Assembly: GCA_017529925.1 (NCBI GenBank)
Contig: JAFXMZ010000022.1
Location: 124,001 to 188,000 of the forward strand
Source: Clostridiales bacterium
GTDB taxonomy: Bacteria; Bacillota; Clostridia; Saccharofermentanales; Saccharofermentanaceae
Direction of reading: 5' to 3'
Length of the DNA: 64,000 nt
Both the position numbers and the translations under genes were made by a program. Below are positions 18,491 through 27,548 of this stretch, piece by piece (positions within the stretch are counted from its first letter, which is position 1; each line of letters opens with the position of its first letter). The notes under the pieces are model-generated. The model searched no databases. It had not been told where the DNA came from and saw only the letters and a list, made by a program, of their open reading frames with translations.

Positions 18491-19463
18491 GCTGTTCTCT
18501 CATATCTATGTCGAGGAAGATGCCCTTTCATATGAGATGACATCCAGGGTCATCTCGTCGCTTCCCGGTTCCTGCGTTGTCCCGATAAGACACTATAAGG
18601 ATGTCTTTAACAGAAAGCATCAGGATATCCCATGCCAGACGCGCGGCGGAAAGAAACTGATCCTCGCTGTAAACCGTGGATCGCTGATATATAAGGGAGC
18701 CTCCGTATGCCAGGATTTCGGCAACAGTGAATTCTTCTACGCGACTCCGGCGATGAACTGTGTCTTCGACTGCGATTACTGTTTTCTCAAAGGTATGTAT
18801 GACACTGCGAATATAGTCCTTTTCGTCAATACCGACGACTATGAGAGGGAGGTAAAAAAGAGGCTGGAAGACGGGCCTTTGCATCTTCATATATCATATG
18901 ATACCGATGTATTCCCCCTCGAAAAGATATCGGGTATCGTCTCATTCTGGACTTCTCTGGCGCAAGAGCTCGACGGACTTACCATAGAGATAAGGACAAA
19001 GTCGGCGCCTTCGGTCTTTACCCCGTCTCCAAAGATCATATATGCTTTTACTATATCCCCGGATGAGATAACAGAAAGGTTTGAGCACAGGACGGCATCC
19101 CTTGATCAGAGACTCCGCTCAGTTTCGCTTGCGATAAAAAGCGGGTGCAGGGTAAGGCTGTGCTTCGATCCGATGATCTACGTCAAAGGATATAAGGAGA
19201 TCTACTCGCGCATGACAGATAAGGTCATATCAAGTGTCGATCTTCAGGCAGTAGATGATATGAGCATCGGGACTTTCAGGATCTCCGGAGATTACATCAG
19301 GGATCTTCGAAAAAATGCTCCGGACAGTGCCGCAGTACAGTTTCCGTTCGTAAAAAAAGATAACGTCATGCGGTATCCGGATGTACTCGAGAAAGAGATG
19401 AAAGAGTATATTAGAAGCAGATTGAAGGACGTTTTCGATGAGGAGAAGATATATGAATACTGA
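18462..19463 (+). CDS. spore photoproduct lyase-like radical SAM protein
   Basis: 333 residues from GTG 18462, chosen because GGAGG lies 7-11 bases upstream. The start overlaps the previous gene by 29 bases. The radical SAM cluster motif is Cys100-x3-Cys104-x2-Cys107 (CVFDCDYCFL), the spacing of spore photoproduct lyase, and LKGMYDTANIVLFVN follows as in that family. The known enzyme repairs the UV thymine dimer of spores with an adenosyl radical. The position where I expect its hydrogen-donor cysteine reads HISYDTDVF (143-151), with Tyr where the canonical Cys would be. The actual reaction is therefore open. The SDR gene overlaps its end by 11 bases. Confidence 0.8.
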   Translation: MNLKDVSSHKLFSHIYVEEDALSYEMTSRVISSLPGSCVVPIRHYKDVFNRKHQDIPCQTRGGKKLILAVNRGSLIYKGASVCQDFGNSEFFYATPAMNCVFDCDYCFLKGMYDTANIVLFVNTDDYEREVKKRLEDGPLHLHISYDTDVFPLEKISGIVSFWTSLAQELDGLTIEIRTKSAPSVFTPSPKIIYAFTISPDEITERFEHRTASLDQRLRSVSLAIKSGCRVRLCFDPMIYVKGYKEIYSRMTDKVISSVDLQAVDDMSIGTFRISGDYIRDLRKNAPDSAAVQFPFVKKDNVMRYPDVLEKEMKEYIRSRLKDVFDEEKIYEY

Positions 19464-20154
19464 ACTTGCATTTGTGACTGGAGCTTCGTCAGGAATAGGA
19501 AGAGCGATAGCTCTGATGCTCGTGAGAAAAGGTTATCACGTTACCGGTATCGGGAGGGTGTTCAAGGATGAACAGGACCCGGCGGAAGACGGGCAGTTTG
19601 ACCGTATGGTCTGTGATGTCAGGGAGACCGGCAAGCTCATGAATATCCTCAACAAGGCATCCTCCGAATATACGCCGAAGATCCTTGTGAATGCTGCGGG
19701 CGTAGGCTATTACGGACTTCATGAGAATATGACGCCTGACAGGATAAAGGAGATGGTGGATGTCAATCTTACGACCCCGATGATACTGTCATCAAGGTTC
19801 ATCAAGCTCATGAGAGAAAACGCCGGAGGATATATATTCAATATCTCGTCGGTAACTGCATGCAAGGTCAATACGCATGGGGCATGTTACGGTGCTACCA
19901 AGGCAGGGCTGTCGAGTTTCGGGGATTCTGTTTTTGAAGAGGCAAGGAAACACGGGGTAAAGATAGTCAATATCATGCCTGATATGACGAAGACTAACCT
20001 GTACAGGAATTCCGATCTTGATGTATCGGATGACGTAAGGGCCTATCTGCTCCCTGAGGACGTTGCAAATGCGGTCGGGAATGTTCTCGATATGAGAGGA
20101 GATACGGTCATATCGGAACTGAAGATCGTCCCGATACTTCGCAAGTTTAGTTAA
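19453..20154 (+). CDS. short-chain dehydrogenase/reductase (SDR)
   Basis: 233 residues from ATG 19453, placed by GAGGAG 8-13 bases upstream. The in-frame ATG at 19438 lies ahead of that site and is less likely. Classical SDR motifs are all present: VTGASSGIG (8-16) for NAD(P), NAAG (80-83), catalytic Ser near 132 (NISSVTA) and YGATK (146-150). The substrate is unknown. It overlaps the radical SAM gene by 11 bases and ends a four-gene overlapping operon, so it probably acts on the same metabolite or on a product of its partners. Confidence 0.88.
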   Translation: MNTELAFVTGASSGIGRAIALMLVRKGYHVTGIGRVFKDEQDPAEDGQFDRMVCDVRETGKLMNILNKASSEYTPKILVNAAGVGYYGLHENMTPDRIKEMVDVNLTTPMILSSRFIKLMRENAGGYIFNISSVTACKVNTHGACYGATKAGLSSFGDSVFEEARKHGVKIVNIMPDMTKTNLYRNSDLDVSDDVRAYLLPEDVANAVGNVLDMRGDTVISELKIVPILRKFS

Positions 20155-20184
20155 TAATATATTAATAATGTCCTCCGGCCTTTG

Positions 20185-20209
20185 TGCTATAATGATAGTT
20201 GAGTGGAGG
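20185..20209 (+). promoter_or_regulatory. promoter and ribosome binding site of the EAL fusion gene
   Basis: Extended -10 TGCTATAAT (hexamer 20188-20193), then GTGGAGGA (20203-20210) eight bases ahead of TTG 20218. The spacing favours TTG as start over the GTG at 20203, which lies at the edge of the Shine-Dalgarno itself. Confidence 0.6.
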
Positions 20210-20217
20210 ACTATGTT

Positions 20218-23200
20218 TTGAGAAACAGCAGAAGACAGATCGCACTGTTACTCGGACAGCCCGAGGAATATCATCAGAAGCTCTTTACTCAAGGGTTCCT
20301 CAGGGAAGCCTTCAGGCTTGACTGTGATGTTTATATCTTCTGCATGTTCATCAAATATCAGAATACCCCCGAGAGAGAGAAGGGCGATTCCTCCATCTTT
20401 AAGCTTCCCGATTACAGTAAGTTCGACGCCGTCGTGATCATGGCCGATACGATCCAGACTCCGGGACTCGTCAAGAAGATCGAAGAGGATCTGCATGATA
20501 ATTTTAAGGGACAGGTTCTTTTCGTTGACAGGGAGAGCGAGTATTTTGAGTCCGTCGCTATCGATAACTATAATCCCATCAAGAAGGTGATCAATCATCT
20601 GATAAAGGATCACGGTCTTACGGATATCGCATTCCTGACAGGTAAGTCGTGGCATCCCCATGCGATAGAGAGAATGCGAGCCTATAAGGAGGCTATGCAG
20701 GAGAACGGTCTCGAAGTCAGGGAAGACCGTTGCTTTACAGGCGATTTCTGGTATACGAGCGGTGAGAGCCTTGCCGAACGCCTGATCTCATCGGGGAAGA
20801 AGCTTCCTGAAGCGATAGCCTGTGCCAATGACTGTATGGCCATCGGTGTAGCGAAGACATTTTGCAATGCGGGATATAACATCCCGGATGATATCGTCAT
20901 CGTAGGTTATGACACGACCGATGAGGGGCGTCATTCTCCTGTTCCTCTTACATCTGCATTCCTTCCCTCTGAGGATCTGGGTGCATTTTCTGCTGATGCG
21001 ATAAACAGGATGATCGACGGAGAGGCTCCCGGTAAGTTTACTTCGGATTCAAAGATGTTCATCGGAGAATCGTGCGGATGTGAGGAGAAAGATACAGTCC
21101 CCGTATATGTGAAGAGAGACAGGTGGGATACCGATACATCGGAGGCCGGCGCCTTTTCGTTATTTAATCATCTGGATGAGGACATCATAGGCCAGACTTC
21201 CTTTACGGGGCTTATCAGTACTATCTTTTCCCATGTATATCTTATGAGGGATTCGGGTTTTTCCGAGTTCTCGCTCAATATCAATGAAGACTGGGAAAAG
21301 GTGCCTAAGAGACAGGATATATATCAGGGGTCGTTCTCCGAGAAGATCAGAGAAGTCCTTATCTCCGGAGGCGCGGCGAATTCCGAGAGGATGAGCTTTG
21401 ATACTGTCTTTGACAGGAATGAACTGATCTGTCCGCATGAGGACAGGCTGGATATACCTACGGGTTATTTCTTCATGCCTATCTATTTTGATGACAGGGT
21501 TTACGGATATTCCGTTGCCGGAACAACAGACTGGCATATCGGGATCGACGGTCCGTACAGGGCTTTTCTCCGTTCGATAATGAAGGGCTTCGAGTATTTC
21601 CGCCGCAATGACTTCCTTGTCTCGTCAAGTCAGCTTTTCGAATCCAATTTTGCGGTCGACCGCCTGACAGGACTCGGAAACTATCAGGGATTCAGGAATC
21701 ACCTTCCTACTATACTCAACATATGTGTGAACAACGGAGGATATATAGGCATCCTGGCAGTTGATATAAAGGATCTGTCGAGGATAAACGAGAAGTACGG
21801 ACGTGATGAAGGCGATTACGCGATCATCACGGTTGCCTCGCTCCTCGACCGCGTATTCGATACCAACGGATGCTTTATCTATTGTATCGGTAACGGAGAG
21901 TTAATCGCGATACAGGTATCTTCCCAGGGTGATCTTCTTGATATCAAAAAGGCCCAGGACAGGTTCCTTAAGCTCCTGGCAGATCATAATCATAACAGCG
22001 GCAAGGAGTATTCTATCGATGTCTACTACGGTTATGCAGGTAATGAGCCCGGTGATATCTCCGATATAGAATCCCTGGCTAACCAGGCTATAAGCATAAA
22101 GAACGGCAATAAGACCAAGGCCCAGAAACTGGCAGCCGATACCAAGCTGTCTGAGGATGAGCAGAAGGAAGCAGGCAAGGTTAATGACATACTCGATGAG
22201 AACAGGATCACGTATCACTTCCAGCCGATCGTAAGGGCAAAGGACGGTTCGATATACGGATATGAAGCGCTGATGAGGGCTGAGGCTACGCCTTATATAC
22301 CGCCGCTGCAGGTGCTGAGGTTCGCTGAGTTCTTCAACAGGCTCTATGATGTTGAGAAATCGACATTCACTAATGTCATGAAGATCGTTTCCGAGAGAAA
22401 GGATATATTTGACGGTACAAAGAAAGTCTTTATTAACTCGATACCGAGCAACAGGATCAAGGCTGAGGATATAAATGCGCTCTTCAATAACTCCGATATC
22501 CCTGACGATACTATCGTTGCCGAGCTTACCGAGCAGACTGAGATCACTGACGAGGAGCTCTCAAGCTTCAAATCGGATCTTACATCTCATGACGTTAAAC
22601 TGGCATTGGATGATTACGGCACAGGATATTCAAATGTTACAAACCTCCTCAGGTATATGCCGAATTATGTTAAGATCGACAGGATGCTCCTTCAGGATAT
22701 CCAGGAGAGCCCCCAGAAGCAGCATTTCGTCAAGGAGATCATCACGTTTGCCCATGATAATAATATCTTTGCACTTGCGGAGGGTGTCGAGACATATGAT
22801 GAGCTGTCGACTGTCATAAAACTCGGCGCCGACCTCATCCAGGGCTACTATACTGCCCGTCCGTCACAGGAGATAGTATCCGAGATAGATAAGAAGATAA
22901 TAGATGAGATCATAAAGATCAATCAGGAGATCGCCGACGGCATCATTAGCGACGATAACGGAAATACAGGCGTTTCATCTGTCTATGTTGCAGGCCGTGA
23001 TGACAAGGTCGTTCTTTCAAAACTCGTCGCATCAGGTATCTCCACCGTTGAGATAGGTAATCCAAAGGCGACTTATATAGACCAGACACTTGTGGGTACT
23101 CCCGGCGTGACTGCCCCTCTCAGCATCATCATCAATAATTCGTTTAAAGGCCGTATTACGCTGTCTTATGTTGATCTTGGAAGGAATATCCCCAACCCGT

Positions 23201-23961
23201 TCCCGATCATCGTTGAGAGCGGGTGTGATGTGACATTCGTTATCAACGGCAATAATGTCATTAAGGGCGGCATTAAGGTCGAGGAAGGCGCTAAGGCGAC
23301 CATCGAGGGTGACGGAACGCTTGAATTCACCGGTGAGAATGAGGAATATACTGCAATAGGCAACAACTTTGCTTCCGGACACGGTGATATCATTATCGAC
23401 TGTACCGGTCTCATCAGTGTCGATTTCAACGGAAAAAAGTGCATAGGTATCGGTTCCGGTAAAGGCGGCAGTATAAAGATAAAGAGAGGGAAGCTCAAGT
23501 TCTCGATGAGCGGTCACCATGCTCTGGTGATAGGTTCAGTCCGCGGAAATGGTATAGCCGAGATCGTAAATGCTTCGATCGAAGCGGATGTAAAGGCACG
23601 AGAGATGGTCTTCATCGGGTCCGTTATAAGCAATCATACTTTGACACTTATCAGGAACAGCGTACTGAAGGCGAATCTGAACGGCAAGGATATATGCGGT
23701 ATCGGTTCGCTCGGGGACGGCAAGGCTGTTGTCGCGCTTGATAATGTGGATATGACTGCGGCTGTAGAAGGACATAAGACTGTCTTTATCGGAAATGCGT
23801 CCGAGACAGCTGAGATCAAGATAACGGATTCCTTCTTCAGGGGAAGAGTATCCTGTAATGAGGGAGGCTTTATCTCCGGCAACAGGGATGACATGGTCGA
23901 TATCAATAATTCATTCTCACTGATCTATAACGGAAAAGATCTTTCGCTTGACGGGCAATGA
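20218..23961 (+). CDS. LacI-type sensor / degenerate GGDEF / EAL / repeat-domain fusion
   Basis: 1247 residues. Residues about 3-285 resemble the periplasmic-binding fold of LacI regulators without the DNA-binding headpiece (VRREDR-type NDCMAIGVAKTF, DDIVIVGYDTTDEGR). A sensor-like middle follows. A GGDEF domain (about 480-610) keeps DRLTGLGNYQGF but has GNGEL for GGDEF, so no cyclase activity is expected. The EAL domain (about 660-885) keeps YEALMR, FINS, ELTE, LDDYGTG, KID, AEGVET and QGYY, so c-di-GMP hydrolysis is plausible. The last ~330 residues are repeats of hydrophobic strands with Gly, Asn and Asp turns, resembling a beta-helix. No signal peptide or membrane segment is visible. Confidence 0.85.
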   Translation: MRNSRRQIALLLGQPEEYHQKLFTQGFLREAFRLDCDVYIFCMFIKYQNTPEREKGDSSIFKLPDYSKFDAVVIMADTIQTPGLVKKIEEDLHDNFKGQVLFVDRESEYFESVAIDNYNPIKKVINHLIKDHGLTDIAFLTGKSWHPHAIERMRAYKEAMQENGLEVREDRCFTGDFWYTSGESLAERLISSGKKLPEAIACANDCMAIGVAKTFCNAGYNIPDDIVIVGYDTTDEGRHSPVPLTSAFLPSEDLGAFSADAINRMIDGEAPGKFTSDSKMFIGESCGCEEKDTVPVYVKRDRWDTDTSEAGAFSLFNHLDEDIIGQTSFTGLISTIFSHVYLMRDSGFSEFSLNINEDWEKVPKRQDIYQGSFSEKIREVLISGGAANSERMSFDTVFDRNELICPHEDRLDIPTGYFFMPIYFDDRVYGYSVAGTTDWHIGIDGPYRAFLRSIMKGFEYFRRNDFLVSSSQLFESNFAVDRLTGLGNYQGFRNHLPTILNICVNNGGYIGILAVDIKDLSRINEKYGRDEGDYAIITVASLLDRVFDTNGCFIYCIGNGELIAIQVSSQGDLLDIKKAQDRFLKLLADHNHNSGKEYSIDVYYGYAGNEPGDISDIESLANQAISIKNGNKTKAQKLAADTKLSEDEQKEAGKVNDILDENRITYHFQPIVRAKDGSIYGYEALMRAEATPYIPPLQVLRFAEFFNRLYDVEKSTFTNVMKIVSERKDIFDGTKKVFINSIPSNRIKAEDINALFNNSDIPDDTIVAELTEQTEITDEELSSFKSDLTSHDVKLALDDYGTGYSNVTNLLRYMPNYVKIDRMLLQDIQESPQKQHFVKEIITFAHDNNIFALAEGVETYDELSTVIKLGADLIQGYYTARPSQEIVSEIDKKIIDEIIKINQEIADGIISDDNGNTGVSSVYVAGRDDKVVLSKLVASGISTVEIGNPKATYIDQTLVGTPGVTAPLSIIINNSFKGRITLSYVDLGRNIPNPFPIIVESGCDVTFVINGNNVIKGGIKVEEGAKATIEGDGTLEFTGENEEYTAIGNNFASGHGDIIIDCTGLISVDFNGKKCIGIGSGKGGSIKIKRGKLKFSMSGHHALVIGSVRGNGIAEIVNASIEADVKAREMVFIGSVISNHTLTLIRNSVLKANLNGKDICGIGSLGDGKAVVALDNVDMTAAVEGHKTVFIGNASETAEIKITDSFFRGRVSCNEGGFISGNRDDMVDINNSFSLIYNGKDLSLDGQ

Positions 23962-23995
23962 TTATTTGGATAAGATTGACACAAGTTTATAGTTA

Positions 23996-24258
23996 TGAGC
24001 GTTGAAGAGGACCAGTATCCTTGAGCTGACTGTTTCAGAGAGCTGCGGACGGTGGAAGGCAGTACACGAAGCAGGGAGAACTCACCTCGGAGCTTCAGGC
24101 CTAAAGCCTTATGGCGATTAAGTCTTGACGGAGGCCCACCGTTACAGGGGCAGGATATCGGGAGCATCCCTGTATCCGTTGAGTGCATTCCTTATGGAAT
24201 GAATTAGAGTGGTACCGCGAACGACCCTTCGTCTCTATGAAGATGAAGGGTCGTTTTT
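23996..24258 (+). promoter_or_regulatory. T-box riboswitch, Leu specifier CTC
   Basis: Stem I features are visible: AGAGAG (24037-24042) and the distal GGTGGAAGGCAG region. GAACTCACCTCGGAG then gives specifier codon CTC (Leu, 24081-24083) followed by the usual A. The T-box AGAGTGGTACCGCG is at 24206-24219. The terminator stem (24220-24234 with 24241-24255) ends in TTTTT. Uncharged tRNA-Leu would pair and prevent termination, switching on leuA when leucine is short. Confidence 0.93.
24220..24258 (+). terminator. T-box-controlled terminator of leuA
   Basis: A 15-bp stem with one G-U pair, loop CTATGA, then a T-run. The left arm begins immediately after the T-box, so antiterminator and terminator compete directly. 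Confidence 0.9.
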
Positions 24259-24284
24259 ATTCCTTTGAAAAGGAGGTAAATGGT

Positions 24285-25949
24285 ATGAACTATGAAAAGT
24301 ACAGAAGACCCGTGGAGATCGATCTGCCCGACAGGAAATGGCCTTCTGCAAAAGTAACGAAAGCTCCTCAATGGTGCTCGGTCGACTTAAGGGACGGCAA
24401 CCAGGCACTTGAGGTCCCCATGAACCTTGAGCAGAAAGCCGAGTTCTTTTCATATCTCGTAAAGCTGGGATTCAAGACGATAGAGATCGGATTCCCGGCG
24501 GCTTCTGACACTGACTACAATTTTTGCCGTTACCTGATCGAAAATGACATGATACCCGATGATGTTGCTATACAGGTCCTGACACAGTCGAGGAGCGAGA
24601 TCATTGAAAAGACTATGGATGCAGTATACGGTGCTCCGAATGTCGTTGTACATCTTTATAATTCGACGAGTACACTGCAGCGCGACGTTGTTTTCGAGTT
24701 CGGCAAGGATGAGTGCATAAAGCTTGCCGAGGACGGCGCACGGATAATAAAGGACTTTATCGATTCCTATGAAGGGGATACCAACTGGATACTTGAGTAT
24801 TCTCCCGAGAGTTTCTCTTCGACAGAACCTGATTTTGCCGTTGAGATCTGTGATCGTGTGCTCGATATCTGGCAGCCGACAAAAGATCATAAGGCGATCA
24901 TCAATCTGCCCGAGACTGTAGAGTATTCGATGCCGAATGTATATGCCGACACTATAGAATATTTCTGCCGCAATACAAGATGGAGGGACTCTATCCTCGT
25001 ATCGGTCCATACACATAATGACAGAGGTACCGGTGTGGCAGCTTCCGAGCTCGGTATGCTCGCGGGTGCCGACAGGGTAGAGGGAACTCTGTTCGGGAAC
25101 GGTGAGAGGACCGGAAATGTTGATATCATTACTCTGGCGATCAATCTGATGATGCACGGGATAGATCCCGAGCTGGATTTTTCGAATATGAACGAATGCA
25201 TCGATGTTTATGAAGACCTGACCGGAATGAAGGTCGAGCCGCGCCACCCATGGGCGGGAAAGCTGGTATTTACCGCATTTTCGGGATCGCATCAGGATGC
25301 CATCAACAAGGGCAAGAAAAAGATGCAGGAGAGAGGGTCGAAGATATGGGCCGTACCATATCTGCCGATAGATCCCGCTGATGTCGGAAGATCCTACGAG
25401 CCGATAATCAGGATCAACAGCCAGTCGGGAAGGGGCGGTATATCTTATGTTATGGAGACTTATTTCGGTATCCTGCTGCCTAAGAGCTTCCAGAGGGATT
25501 TTCTGAAGATCATCAAGCAGGAAACAGACTCTCACGAGACGGAACTGCTGCCACAGCAGGTCTTCGAGCTGTTTGACGATAATTATATAAATGTATTGAC
25601 TCCCTATGGACTGAATACATTTACCGAGCACGCGATAGGCGATAAGAGATCGGAAGTCGAGGCAGTGATAACCGTGAACGGAAAGGAAGGAACGATCAGG
25701 GGAAGCGGTAACGGTCTTCTCGATGCATTCGTAAATGCTTTCGGAGGGTTTACGGGGACAAAGTTCTCGATACAGATGTATAACGAGCATGCCATGATGT
25801 CAGGTACCGATTCTGCAGCTATCACGTATATCGAGATCAAGAGAGAGTCAGACGGCAGGATCTTCCTCGGCGCCGGCGTATCATCGTCTGTAACAAAGTC
25901 CTCTGTTCGTGCTATAATCAGTGCATATAACAGGATGATAAAGGAGTAA
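24285..25949 (+). CDS. leuA: 2-isopropylmalate synthase (long type)
   Basis: 554 residues from ATG 24285, fixed by AGGAGG (24271-24276). The longer open frame starts inside the T-box terminator and is not used. It condenses acetyl-CoA with 2-oxoisovalerate, the first committed step to leucine. DLRDGNQAL near residue 30 holds the metal-binding Asp, and HTHNDRGTGVAASELG near 245 holds the metal histidines. The C-terminal part (about 420-550) matches the regulatory leucine-binding domain. The N-terminal RPVEIDLPDRKWPS is typical of the actinobacterial/fungal-like LeuA subgroup. The T-box upstream ties expression to leucine supply. leuB, leuC and leuD are not in the window. Confidence 0.95.
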   Translation: MNYEKYRRPVEIDLPDRKWPSAKVTKAPQWCSVDLRDGNQALEVPMNLEQKAEFFSYLVKLGFKTIEIGFPAASDTDYNFCRYLIENDMIPDDVAIQVLTQSRSEIIEKTMDAVYGAPNVVVHLYNSTSTLQRDVVFEFGKDECIKLAEDGARIIKDFIDSYEGDTNWILEYSPESFSSTEPDFAVEICDRVLDIWQPTKDHKAIINLPETVEYSMPNVYADTIEYFCRNTRWRDSILVSVHTHNDRGTGVAASELGMLAGADRVEGTLFGNGERTGNVDIITLAINLMMHGIDPELDFSNMNECIDVYEDLTGMKVEPRHPWAGKLVFTAFSGSHQDAINKGKKKMQERGSKIWAVPYLPIDPADVGRSYEPIIRINSQSGRGGISYVMETYFGILLPKSFQRDFLKIIKQETDSHETELLPQQVFELFDDNYINVLTPYGLNTFTEHAIGDKRSEVEAVITVNGKEGTIRGSGNGLLDAFVNAFGGFTGTKFSIQMYNEHAMMSGTDSAAITYIEIKRESDGRIFLGAGVSSSVTKSSVRAIISAYNRMIKE

Positions 25950-25955
25950 TTTGAA

Positions 25956-27062
25956 ATGAGCTTTGAATATGATTATCTCGTAGTCGGCGCAGGCCTTTAC
26001 GGTGCCATTTTCGCGAGGGAGATGACAGATAACGGTAAGAAGGTACTGGTCATAGACAAGCGTGATCATATTGCGGGAAATATCTATACTGAAGAGGTCG
26101 AAGGAATCAATGTCCATAAGTACGGAGCCCATATCTTTCATACAAATGATAAGAGAGCATGGGAGTATGTAGGAAGATTTGCCGAGTTCAACAGATATAC
26201 CAACTCCCCTGTAGCCAATTATAACGGGGAATTATATTCACTGCCTTTCAACATGTATACCTTCAATAAGATGTGGGGTGTCGTTACTCCCGAGGAGGCT
26301 GCAGCAAAGATAGAGCAGCAGCGTAAGGAAGCAGGTATAACGGAGCCTTCTAACCTTGAAGAACAGGCGATCAGCCTTGTAGGAAAGGACATCTATGAGA
26401 AGCTCATCAAGGGTTATACCGAGAAGCAGTGGGGAAGGCCGTGCACCGAGCTCCCTTCATTCATAATCAAGAGGCTTCCCGTAAGGCTTACTTTTGACAA
26501 TAATTACTTCAATGCACTCTACCAGGGTATCCCCATGGGCGGATATACAAAGATGGTGGATAAGATGCTCGATGGTATAGAAGTAAGGCTTTCCACTGAT
26601 TTCCTCTCTGACCGTGATGGTTTCATGAAGCTCGCGGAAAAGATCGTTTACACCGGACCGATCGACCAGTTCTTCGATTATGAGTTCGGACCTCTCGAAT
26701 ACAGATCCGTAAGGTTTGAGACGGAGATCCTCGATAAGCCTAATTTCCAGGGTAATGCCGTTGTCAACTATACTGATTCGAAGACTCCTTTCACGAGGAT
26801 CATAGAGCATAAGTTCTTTGAGTTCGGGACACAGGAGAAGACAGTTATCAGCAGGGAGTACAGCTCCGCATGGAAGCTTGGAGATGAGCCTTACTATCCC
26901 GTTAATGACGATAAGAACGGGCAGCTGTATGCCAGGTACCGCGAGAAGGCTGACAGTCTTTCGAATGTTATCTTCGGAGGCAGGCTCGGAGAGTACAAAT
27001 ACTATGATATGGATGTCGTAGTTGCCCGTGCACTCGATGCCGCCGCCTCTGAACTCGGCTGA
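25956..27062 (+). CDS. glf: UDP-galactopyranose mutase
   Basis: 368 residues. It converts UDP-galactopyranose to UDP-galactofuranose for cell-surface glycans, using reduced FAD. The N-terminal FAD motif is DYLVVGAGLYGAIFA, followed by HIAGNIYTEEVEGINVHKYGAHIFHTND. QWGRPCTELPSFIIKRLPVRLTFDNNYF (about 147-174, here split by its conserved Trp and Arg) lines the substrate site. It follows leuA by 6 bases and precedes the GtrA gene by 9, so it can be co-transcribed with both. The GtrA neighbour supports a glycan role. Confidence 0.96.
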   Translation: MSFEYDYLVVGAGLYGAIFAREMTDNGKKVLVIDKRDHIAGNIYTEEVEGINVHKYGAHIFHTNDKRAWEYVGRFAEFNRYTNSPVANYNGELYSLPFNMYTFNKMWGVVTPEEAAAKIEQQRKEAGITEPSNLEEQAISLVGKDIYEKLIKGYTEKQWGRPCTELPSFIIKRLPVRLTFDNNYFNALYQGIPMGGYTKMVDKMLDGIEVRLSTDFLSDRDGFMKLAEKIVYTGPIDQFFDYEFGPLEYRSVRFETEILDKPNFQGNAVVNYTDSKTPFTRIIEHKFFEFGTQEKTVISREYSSAWKLGDEPYYPVNDDKNGQLYARYREKADSLSNVIFGGRLGEYKYYDMDVVVARALDAAASELG

Positions 27063-27071
27063 TCCCTACCG

Positions 27072-27548
27072 ATGACCCGTATAAAGGAACTGTTCCTGAA
27101 ATATAAGAGCTTTATCATGTATGCGATATTCGGAGTCCTTACGACTGTCGTGAATATCTTTGCGTACTGGTTATTTGCCCATGCGCTCGGCATGGAGTCG
27201 ATCTATATCGGGGATATAAAGGCCGGCTATTATCTTGCAAATGTTATAGCGTGGACGATCAGCTGTACATTTGCATATATAACGAACAGGCTCTGGGTCT
27301 TCGGAAGCGAGGCGGAAGGGAAGAAGGGCGTCGCGAAGGAAGCCTTATCATTCTATGTCTGCCGTCTGGCGACTCTCGGCGCAGAAACGGTATTCATGTA
27401 TGTCTTTATCAATCTTCTCGGCTTCAACGATATGCTGATAAAGGTCATCGCGAACATTATAGTGATAGTACTGAATTATGTCTTTTCGAAGACGATAATA
27501 TTCCGTAAAGGCAAAAAAGGGAACGCAGATCAAGAAGAACAGCTCTGA
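27072..27548 (+). CDS. GtrA-family membrane protein
   Basis: 158 residues with four membrane segments (about 14-34, 48-72, 92-112, 115-138), the normal GtrA layout. The family pattern shows in YAIFGVLTTVVNIFAYW, ANVIAWTISCTFAYITNRLWVF and NYVFSKTIIFR. GtrA proteins are thought to help move lipid-linked sugars across the membrane. The glf gene just upstream suggests a galactofuranose-containing glycan. Its stop codon and that of the convergent carboxypeptidase are the two halves of the palindrome TGATCA (27546-27551), with no room for a terminator. Confidence 0.9.
   Translation: MTRIKELFLKYKSFIMYAIFGVLTTVVNIFAYWLFAHALGMESIYIGDIKAGYYLANVIAWTISCTFAYITNRLWVFGSEAEGKKGVAKEALSFYVCRLATLGAETVFMYVFINLLGFNDMLIKVIANIIVIVLNYVFSKTIIFRKGKKGNADQEEQL

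Noticed and set aside
24450..25790. 446-codon open frame on the minus strand opposite leuA
   Set aside because: leuA is certain from its motifs. The antisense protein has no recognisable motif and a composition (many Ile, Tyr, Arg and His) expected from the complement of leuA codons.
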